Source of the DNA: UBA4416 sp031539425
GTDB taxonomy: Bacteria; Bacteroidota; Bacteroidia; B-17B0; Aurantibacillaceae
Assembly: GCA_031539425.1 (NCBI GenBank)
Contig: JAVKLI010000007.1
Span: forward strand, 1 to 22,525
Direction of reading: 5' to 3'
Length of the DNA stretch: 22,525 nucleotides
Under the pieces are notes generated by a model. That model saw only the letters and a program-made list of their open reading frames with translations. It had not been told where the DNA came from and did no database searches. Of this stretch, positions 16,324-22,525 are shown one piece after another (within the stretch, counting starts at the first letter, position 1; the number at the start of each line of letters is the position of its first letter). A program made the translations under genes and the position numbers.

Positions 16324-17304
16324 GTGAATTTATCCAAAGAATTAAAAATTTCTATTATTGTAATTTTATCCATAAGTCTGTCTATATGGGGTTTTATGTT
16401 TTTAAAGGGTAAAAATATCTTTAATAACAGTTATGATTTGTATGCTATTTATCCAAAAATAGATGGTTTAATTGAAGCAAGCCCTGTATTAGTAAAAGGC
16501 TTTAAAGTTGGGCAAGTAAGTAAAATAACACTTATTAAAAAAGATAATGAATATAAAATTTTAGTAAAAATTTTAATTAAATCTAAAGAAGTTTTAGTGC
16601 CAAAAAAAACTTTAGCTAAGGCTTTTAGCGCAGATATAATGGGTACAAAAGCGGTTGAATTAATATTTAGCGACGAAACTGAATTTTTTAAAGCTAATGA
16701 CACGCTTGATACAAGCACCGAAGAATCTTTAAAAGCATCATTTAATAAGCAATTAGCACCTTTACAAGCTAAAGCCATGAGTTTGCTTTCGAGTATAGAT
16801 TCTGTAATGTTAGTTATTCAAACTGTTTTAAACTCCAAAACTCAATCTAATTTAACTAACACCTTTGATAACATAACTATTACTTTTAAAAGTGTTGCCA
16901 ATTCTGCAAAAAAATTAGAAAGTATATTAGATGCAGAACAAAAAAATATTAAATCAACGCTTGAAAATATGCATAGCACTTCAGTTATGTTACAGCAAAA
17001 CAACTCTAAAATAGCCTCAACTATTGTCAATTTAAGCGCCATTTCTGATAGTTTAGCAAAATCTAACCTAAAACAAACTATTAAACAAATGCATTTATCT
17101 TTTACAGAATTTAATAGCATTTTAACCCAAATAAATAGCGGGAAGGGCTCTTTAGGAAAATTTCTTAAAAACGATTCTTTATATACTAATTTAAATAAAG
17201 CTTCAGAAAGCTTAAATAATGTACTGGTTGATTTAAAAAGTGATCCTAGAAATTATGTGCATTTTTCAATTTTTGGAAAAAAAAGTAAAAAACTACAAAA
17301 ATAA
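16324..17304 (+). CDS. MCE/MlaD family protein
   Basis: MCE proteins bind lipids and, in Mla-type systems, carry phospholipids between the inner and outer membranes together with an ABC transporter. The 326-residue product has an N-terminal transmembrane helix at about 9-27 (ISIIVILSISLSIWGFMFLKG ends in the usual FLKG turn). An MCE domain follows at about 38-114, containing LYAIYPKIDGLIEASPVLVK and GFKVGQVSKITL. Residues about 140-300 are helical and Ser/Asn/Leu-rich, consistent with a coiled coil. No ATG is in frame near the start: GTG at 16324 gives MNLSKELKISI, the standard opening of this family in Bacteroidota. No Mla ATPase or permease gene lies beside it. The next gene starts 15 bases later, so they probably form one operon. 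Confidence 0.88.
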   Translation: MNLSKELKISIIVILSISLSIWGFMFLKGKNIFNNSYDLYAIYPKIDGLIEASPVLVKGFKVGQVSKITLIKKDNEYKILVKILIKSKEVLVPKKTLAKAFSADIMGTKAVELIFSDETEFFKANDTLDTSTEESLKASFNKQLAPLQAKAMSLLSSIDSVMLVIQTVLNSKTQSNLTNTFDNITITFKSVANSAKKLESILDAEQKNIKSTLENMHSTSVMLQQNNSKIASTIVNLSAISDSLAKSNLKQTIKQMHLSFTEFNSILTQINSGKGSLGKFLKNDSLYTNLNKASESLNNVLVDLKSDPRNYVHFSIFGKKSKKLQK

Positions 17305-17319
17305 TTTAAACACCTAACA

Positions 17320-18621
17320 ATGCTATCTATTATAGTATTTATAATTATTACAGCTGTTTCAGGTTACTTTGTAATTGGCAATTTTAAAAAAATTCGTCGC
17401 AATATTTTATTAGGTCAACCTTATCAATTAAACACTTTTAAAAAAGAAAGACTAAAAACAATGCTACTCGTAGCCTTTGGTCAACAAAAAATGTTTACTC
17501 GCCCTGGCGTTGCCATTCTTCATTTGTTTTTATACATTGCATTTGTTATTACACAAATAGAGTTAATTGAAATATTTATTGATGGGTTTACCAATTCGCA
17601 CCGTTTTTTAAAACCTTATTGCGAAGGTCTTTATGTTTTAGTAATTAGCACCATCGAAATACTTTCTGTTTTAGCATTTGTTGGGACTGTGGTATTTATT
17701 TTAAGAAGAACCATACTTAAAACGCCACGCCTACAAAGTACCGATTTAATAGGATGGCCTAAACGAGATGCCTTATTGATATTGAGCATGGAAATTATTT
17801 TAATCTGTTTTATTTTTATGATGAATGGGGCCGATGAATTGATTCATAATAAAACCCAAGCAAATTCATATGGCTTTTTAATATCACAATATGTTGGGCC
17901 TTTCGTTTTTCAACACTTAAATGTTGATACATTACACACTATTGAACGCATAGGATGGTGGGGGCACATTATAATGGTATTTACATTTTTAAATTATTTA
18001 CCATTTTCAAAACATTTACATATAATTTTAGCATTCCCTAATACCTATTATTCTAACCTTTTACCTAAAGGAAAGTTTAATAATTTAACTCAAGTGACAG
18101 ATGTAGTAAAGCCAAGTTTTGATCCGTCTTTTCAACCTATCAATACAACAGATATTCCTTCATTTGGTGCAAATGATGTTACCCAACTTACATGGAAAAA
18201 TTTATTAGAAGCCTATTCATGCACAGAATGTGGTCGATGCACATCAGTTTGCCCTCAAAATATAACTGGAAAAAAATTATCACCCCGAAAAATAATGATG
18301 GATACAAGAGACCGACTTGTAGAAGTAGGTGCTAACATTGATAAAAACAAAGGAACATTTATAGATGATGGCAAAACACTATTAGGCACTTATATTACAT
18401 CTGAAGAAATATGGGCTTGCAACACCTGTAATGCCTGTGTTCAAGAATGCCCAATTAATATAGATCCCCTCAATATTATTTTAAAACTTAGACAGCATTT
18501 GGTATTAGAAAAAAGTGAATTTCCAGCAGAGCTTAACTCTATGTTTTCAAATTTAGAAAACAATGGCGCTCCTTGGCAATTTAGCGCAGCTGATAGAACA
18601 AAATGGATTACAGAAAACTAG
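17320..18621 (+). CDS. Membrane (Fe-S)-binding protein with NarI-like haem domain
   Basis: The 433-residue product has about five or six transmembrane helices in residues 1-240, with His68, His215, His232 and His234 placed as possible haem b ligands (WWGHIIMVFTFLNYLPFSKH). A cytoplasmic ferredoxin-like domain then carries two 4Fe-4S motifs: CTECGRCTSVCP with Cys301, 304, 307 and 311, and CNTCNACVQECP with Cys367, 370, 373 and 377. Together with the CCG-domain protein that follows after 6 bases, it has the parts of HdrDE- or EMO-type membrane oxidoreductases. In the EMO case the complex passes electrons from electron-transfer flavoprotein to menaquinone during fatty-acid oxidation. That assignment is inference; lactate or other donors are possible. 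It lies in one operon with the MCE gene and ends in TAG. Confidence 0.85.
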   Translation: MLSIIVFIIITAVSGYFVIGNFKKIRRNILLGQPYQLNTFKKERLKTMLLVAFGQQKMFTRPGVAILHLFLYIAFVITQIELIEIFIDGFTNSHRFLKPYCEGLYVLVISTIEILSVLAFVGTVVFILRRTILKTPRLQSTDLIGWPKRDALLILSMEIILICFIFMMNGADELIHNKTQANSYGFLISQYVGPFVFQHLNVDTLHTIERIGWWGHIIMVFTFLNYLPFSKHLHIILAFPNTYYSNLLPKGKFNNLTQVTDVVKPSFDPSFQPINTTDIPSFGANDVTQLTWKNLLEAYSCTECGRCTSVCPQNITGKKLSPRKIMMDTRDRLVEVGANIDKNKGTFIDDGKTLLGTYITSEEIWACNTCNACVQECPINIDPLNIILKLRQHLVLEKSEFPAELNSMFSNLENNGAPWQFSAADRTKWITEN

Positions 18622-18627
18622 TATCAT

Positions 18628-19410
18628 ATGAGCAATATTAAAGTACTCACCATTCAAGATTACATAAGCAAAGGCGAGGTTCCTGAAATTTTATTTTGGG
18701 TTGGCTGCGCCGGCAGCTTTGACGACAGAGCTAAAAAAATTACTGGCTCTATTGTTAATATTTTAAACCATGTAAATATTAAGTTTGCCATTTTAGGAAA
18801 AGAAGAAAGTTGTACTGGAGACCCTGCAAAACGTGCAGGCAATGAGTTTTTGTTTCAAATGCAAGCTTTTCAAGCTATTACTACTTTAAACAAGTATCAA
18901 ATAAAAAAAATTGTAACAGGTTGCCCACATTGTTTTAATACCATTAAACACGAATACCCCGAACTAGGTGGGAAATATGAAGTTATACACCATACAGAAT
19001 TGATACAACAACTTTTAAATGAAGGAAAATTAAAAGTAGAAGGTGGCGCATTTAAAGGGAAAAAGATTGTATACCATGATGCTTGTTACTTAGGGAGAGC
19101 CAACAATATTTATGAAGCACCACGAGATGTAATAAAAAATTTAGATGTAGAATTAGCAGAAATGAAACGAAGTCGCGCCAATGGCTTATGCTGTGGCGCA
19201 GGTGGCGCACAACTATTTAAAGAATCTGAAGAAGGCAATGTAGAAGTAAACGTAGAACGTACAACAGAAGCTGTTTCTCACAACCCAGATATTATTGCTA
19301 CAGCCTGCCCTTTTTGTAATACCATGTTAACAGATGGTGTTAAAACATTAAATAAATCAACCAAAGTACTTGATATATCTGAAATAATAAATACATCCTT
19401 AAAATCCTAA
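18628..19410 (+). CDS. CCG-domain (HdrB/GlcF/LutA-like) (Fe-S)-binding protein
   Basis: The 260-residue product has two cysteine-rich CCG-type domains and no membrane segment. The first has Cys27 (WVGCAGSFDDR), Cys62 in SCTGDPAKR and GCPHC (Cys99 and Cys102). The second has Cys153 (HDACYLGR), LCCGAGGAQ (Cys188 and Cys189) and ACPFC (Cys227 and Cys230). In HdrB such motifs hold unusual 4Fe-4S clusters that carry out the redox chemistry. In the first domain the usual CCG is replaced by SCTGD, which is common in this branch. It starts 6 bases after the membrane Fe-S gene, almost certainly its partner. Alternatives are a subunit for lactate or glycolate oxidation, but no flavoprotein dehydrogenase gene is adjacent. 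Confidence 0.88.
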   Translation: MSNIKVLTIQDYISKGEVPEILFWVGCAGSFDDRAKKITGSIVNILNHVNIKFAILGKEESCTGDPAKRAGNEFLFQMQAFQAITTLNKYQIKKIVTGCPHCFNTIKHEYPELGGKYEVIHHTELIQQLLNEGKLKVEGGAFKGKKIVYHDACYLGRANNIYEAPRDVIKNLDVELAEMKRSRANGLCCGAGGAQLFKESEEGNVEVNVERTTEAVSHNPDIIATACPFCNTMLTDGVKTLNKSTKVLDISEIINTSLKS

Positions 19411-19437
19411 ATTCAAAGTTTAAAATAAATAAACGTT

Positions 19438-22332
19438 ATGATAAAAAAAAAAATAAAACGAGTATTACTAACTCTTCTCATTATTATTATTATATTAATT
19501 ACAGCACCATTTTTATTTAAAAATCAAATTGTACAATTAGTAAAAGATCAAGCCAATGCTAACCTAAATGCAAAAGTAGACTTTGGAAATTTTGATTTAT
19601 CCTTAATCCGTTCATTTCCAGACTTTAACTTTGTAATTGAAAAAATCAGCGTTATTAATAAAGCGCCCTTTGAAGGCGATACTCTAGCCTACATAGAAAA
19701 ACTAGCTATAGATGTTAATTTTAAATCTATACTTAGCGGAGGCCCATATCAAATTAATACCTTACTTATAGATAAACCCGTTATTAACGGAAAAATATTG
19801 CCAAACGGTGTTGCTAATTGGGATTTAACCCCTCCACAAGACACTACGATTAAAGCTGAAGTAGCAACTACTACACCTACACCAGAATTAAAAGAGGCTA
19901 CTAAAGAAAATACAAAATTTTCTGTTAAACTCAAAGCATTTGATATTAAAAACGCACGTATAAAATATGATGATATGAAAGGTGGTATGAGTGCCAATTT
20001 GCATGATTTAACTTACCACTTAGAAGGTGATTTTACAAAAGATGATTTTTTACTTAAAACATATTTAAAAATTGCAGAAACATCAGTAAAATCTGGTGCT
20101 GTAAACTATTTATCAAAAACTAATCTAAACTTCAATTTAGAATTAAATATGAATATGCCTAATATGAAATTTGTAATTAAAAAAAATGAACTTCAACTAA
20201 ACGAATTAAGCTTAGGATTTGAAGGTATGATAACTATACTTAAAGACGACATTAACATGGATGTTAAATTTACTACCAACAAAGCCGACTTTAAATCGAT
20301 CTTATCATTAATACCTGTAGTGTTTACAAAAGAGTTTGCAACTATTAAAACAACAGGTAAACTTTTACTAAACGGTTATGCCAAAGGCACCATGCATAAA
20401 AGTAAAGATGGTAAATCAGATATATTCCCTTCATTTGGTATAAATTTAGGAATAGAAAATGCTATGTTTAAATACCCTACATTACCTAAAGCCGTAGATA
20501 ATATAAATGTAAAAATTAGCGTAGTTAACAATAAAAACTTTTTAGATGCTACTCAAATAAACGTAAGCACGTTCCATGTTAACCTAGCAGGTAATTTGAT
20601 AGATGCTAAAGTGCAAGTAAGTACACCTATTTCAGATCCATCCATTACTGCAGATTTAAAAGGGAAGTTAGATTTGAAAACAATAAAAGAATTTGTACCT
20701 CTAGATAAAGATGATGCCATGAGTGGGGGTATAAAAATTGATGTAGCAGCAGCAGGTAACTTAAGTAGCCTTACCAAAAAAGAATACGATAAGTTTAAAT
20801 TAACAGGTTTATTTGAAATAAACGATATTGATTATAAATCAAAAACATTGGCATACGATGTTTTTTTAAAAACATTGAAATTAAACTTCTCCACCAAATT
20901 TGTTGAACTAGCTTCATTTGACGCTAAAATTGGAAAATCAGACATTAAAGCCCAAGGTAAAATAGACAATTTTATGCAATACCTATTTAAAAATTCCTTA
21001 ATAGTAGGGAAATTTGATGTACAATCTACACTATTAGACTTAAATGAATTAACAGCCAAACCAGCTGGCACAGATACAACAAAAGCAAAAAATAAACCTA
21101 TAACACCTGCAAATACAACATCAAATACCGCTGCAGCAGATAGTGCCAAAATAAAAGGCAAAGTAGCCGAAGTTCCAGGAAGCATAGATTTTGTATTAAA
21201 TATAAAATTTAACCATGTGTTATTTGATAAATACGACATCACGAATATGAATGGCAACATTGTGTTAAGAAATAGAAAGTTAAATATGACAAATTTAAAC
21301 CTAAACATTATAGATGGATCTGTAACCATGAATGGTTATTACGAAACAACTAACCCTAAAAAACCATCAGTGGGATTAACCTTTAAGGTAGAAAATTTTG
21401 ATGTGCAAAAAACATTTAACACGTTTAACACCATTCAAAAAATTGCAGCTATAGGTAAATACACACAAGGGCTATTTTCTGCAACTATAGAAAATTTTAA
21501 TGCCGATTTAGATGAAGCCATGTCTCCTGTTTTAAATACCATGAAAGGGCACGGCGTTTTAAAAACTAAAAATGTATCTATATCAGGTTACGCACCATTT
21601 GAAAAATTAGCCGACGCATTAAAAAATCCTGATTTAAAAAAGGTAGTATTTGAAAATATAACAGCCGATTATGAATTTAAAAATGGAAGAATTTATTTAT
21701 TAAACCCTATTAAAACAAAAGTAAATACTATTGATGTGGAAATAATTGGATCAACAGGTTTTGACCAAACAATAGATTATACATGGAAATTAGATATACC
21801 AACAGACATAGCAGGATCAGAAGCCTCAAAAGCTGTATCAGGCTTATTAAATCAAGCAAATTCTGCATTAGGGTTAAGCTCTTCGATTAATTTACCAAAA
21901 ACTATTAAGGTAGATGTTGGTTTTGGAGGTACAGTTACCAAACCTACTATTAAAACTGGCTTTAAAAGCTTAGGTGGCGCTAGCAAAAATATAGTTAACA
22001 GCGTAAAAACAGAAGCTGTAAATATGGCTAAAGACAAGGCAAACGAAGAGGCACAAAAAATACTAGCTGATGGTCAAAAACAAGTAGCAGCACTCAAAGA
22101 AGAGGCTCAAAAACTATCCGACAAAATGAAAGAAGAAGGATATGCCGAAATTGACAAAATTGCAGCGCAAGCTAGCGACCCATTCTCTAAAATGGCGGCC
22201 AAAAAAATTGCTGAAGTAGCTAAAAAAGAAGTAGATAAAAAAGCACAAGCTATTATAAATCAAGCAGAAATTAAATCTCAAAAAATATTAGAAGACGCAA
22301 AAACTAAGAGTGCCTCAATGACTAAGCATTAA
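19438..22332 (+). CDS. AsmA-like inner-membrane-anchored protein (second copy)
   Basis: The 964-residue product opens with a very basic, then very hydrophobic, N-terminus (MIKKKIKRVLLTLLIIIIIL, helix about 9-27). The AsmA fold follows (DFGNFDLSLIRSFPDFNFVI at about 48-67, and INTLLIDKPVINGKILPNG). The middle is a long chain of beta-rich segments with two Thr/Ala/Pro/Lys-rich linkers (about 135-155 and 540-575). A conserved AsmA C-terminal block (about 640-840) contains MNGYYETTNPKKPSVGLTFK and GHGVLKTKNVSISGYAPFEK. The last 100 residues are an Ala/Lys/Glu coiled coil (KEEAQKLSDKMKEEGYAEI). Unlike the first AsmA-like protein, it lies in an operon with the MCE and Fe-S genes (27-base gap). A role in lipid transfer is inferred from the family and context. 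Confidence 0.85.
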   Translation: MIKKKIKRVLLTLLIIIIILITAPFLFKNQIVQLVKDQANANLNAKVDFGNFDLSLIRSFPDFNFVIEKISVINKAPFEGDTLAYIEKLAIDVNFKSILSGGPYQINTLLIDKPVINGKILPNGVANWDLTPPQDTTIKAEVATTTPTPELKEATKENTKFSVKLKAFDIKNARIKYDDMKGGMSANLHDLTYHLEGDFTKDDFLLKTYLKIAETSVKSGAVNYLSKTNLNFNLELNMNMPNMKFVIKKNELQLNELSLGFEGMITILKDDINMDVKFTTNKADFKSILSLIPVVFTKEFATIKTTGKLLLNGYAKGTMHKSKDGKSDIFPSFGINLGIENAMFKYPTLPKAVDNINVKISVVNNKNFLDATQINVSTFHVNLAGNLIDAKVQVSTPISDPSITADLKGKLDLKTIKEFVPLDKDDAMSGGIKIDVAAAGNLSSLTKKEYDKFKLTGLFEINDIDYKSKTLAYDVFLKTLKLNFSTKFVELASFDAKIGKSDIKAQGKIDNFMQYLFKNSLIVGKFDVQSTLLDLNELTAKPAGTDTTKAKNKPITPANTTSNTAAADSAKIKGKVAEVPGSIDFVLNIKFNHVLFDKYDITNMNGNIVLRNRKLNMTNLNLNIIDGSVTMNGYYETTNPKKPSVGLTFKVENFDVQKTFNTFNTIQKIAAIGKYTQGLFSATIENFNADLDEAMSPVLNTMKGHGVLKTKNVSISGYAPFEKLADALKNPDLKKVVFENITADYEFKNGRIYLLNPIKTKVNTIDVEIIGSTGFDQTIDYTWKLDIPTDIAGSEASKAVSGLLNQANSALGLSSSINLPKTIKVDVGFGGTVTKPTIKTGFKSLGGASKNIVNSVKTEAVNMAKDKANEEAQKILADGQKQVAALKEEAQKLSDKMKEEGYAEIDKIAAQASDPFSKMAAKKIAEVAKKEVDKKAQAIINQAEIKSQKILEDAKTKSASMTKH

Positions 22333-22342
22333 TAAATTTAAT

Positions 22343-22379
22343 CCATGAAAAATCAATATTAAATATTGATTTTTCATGG
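22343..22379. repeat. Perfect 18-bp-arm palindrome after the second AsmA-like gene
   Basis: CCATGAAAAATCAATATT (22343-22360) is followed by a single A and then by its exact reverse complement (22362-22379). It begins 11 bases after the stop codon. The RNA would fold into a long hairpin and could end or protect the operon transcript. No T-run follows, so it is not a standard intrinsic terminator. Confidence 0.9.
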
Positions 22380-22395
22380 TTAATGTTATAATCCG

Positions 22396-22439
22396 CAAAT
22401 AGAAAAATACACTTTTTCAAATAGAAAAGTACAATTTTT
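22396..22439. repeat. Tandem 22-bp duplication, possibly an IS end relic
   Basis: Two adjacent 22-base units (22396-22417 and 22418-22439) share the pattern CAAATAGAAAA-TACA-TTTTT and differ at two positions. On the minus strand the outer unit begins TGTACTTTTCTATTTG and the inner TGTATTTTTCTATTTG. Repeated motifs with a TG start near an end are known for IS21-family elements, so this may be a solitary end. No transposase is present, so it is recorded only as a repeat. Confidence 0.7.
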
Positions 22440-22478
22440 AGGCTTTAAATTTTAATACCCTTTAATATAATTTAAAAC

Positions 22479-22501
22479 CCTTTTAACTTGCGTTAAAAAG
22501 G
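22479..22501. terminator. Terminator-like hairpin near the right edge
   Basis: CCTTTTAAC (22479-22487) pairs with GTTAAAAAGG (22492-22501), with one bulged A and a TTGC loop. Most pairs are A-T and no long T-run follows on either strand, so it is a weak terminator candidate, perhaps for a gene beyond the window. Confidence 0.35.
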
Positions 22502-22525
22502 TCTTTGTTATTTATATCATAGTTA

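Noticed and set aside
20832..21329. Minus-strand 165-codon frame inside the second AsmA-like gene
   Set aside because: It is antisense to a clearly coding AsmA region, with hydrophobic low-complexity content and no start context.

Overview
The window is AT-rich DNA that most likely comes from a member of the Bacteroidota. The evidence is a subtilase ending in a type IX secretion (T9SS)-like C-terminal domain, an aspartate-semialdehyde dehydrogenase followed by a lipoprotein whose mature start reads CAQIRPLTGGIKDT, two large AsmA-like proteins, an MCE protein beside an Fe-S/CCG oxidoreductase pair, and A-rich leaders instead of Shine-Dalgarno sites. I cannot name the genus. No rRNA, tRNA, CRISPR array or intact mobile element was seen.

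Layout. Positions 1-730 hold a decayed, frameshifted fragment of a probable outer-membrane protein. From 731 to 6334 a minus-strand block reads cinA, lgt, a DUF1569-type gene broken by two in-frame stops, aspS and mltG (listed 5' to 3'). A lysine/alanine repeat (histone H1-like) gene with a strong terminator sits just upstream of cinA. Positions 6720-9359 carry asd and an Ig-like lipoprotein gene, also on the minus strand. A small secreted Cys/Lys-rich protein is divergent from asd and ends at a clear terminator. A large AsmA-like gene (plus) converges on sppA (minus). A secreted subtilase diverges from sppA. From 16324 to 22332 four plus-strand genes are tightly packed: an MCE/MlaD-like protein, a membrane haem/Fe-S protein, a CCG-domain (HdrB-like) protein and a second AsmA-like protein. 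The right edge holds a perfect 18-bp-arm palindrome, a 22-bp tandem duplication and a small hairpin.

How it fits together. Most intact genes serve the cell envelope: lipoprotein maturation (lgt), glycan-strand termination (mltG), membrane proteolysis (sppA), intermembrane lipid handling (MCE and AsmA proteins) and secretion. The four-gene block from 16324 is the most interesting unit. It places a candidate split electron-transfer-flavoprotein:menaquinone oxidoreductase between two lipid-transport-type proteins, which suggests, by inference only, a link between envelope lipid traffic and fatty-acid oxidation. The clearest sequence anomaly is the DUF1569 gene: its frame is preserved over its whole length apart from two substitution-type stop codons. 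No wholly novel system can be demonstrated from sequence alone.
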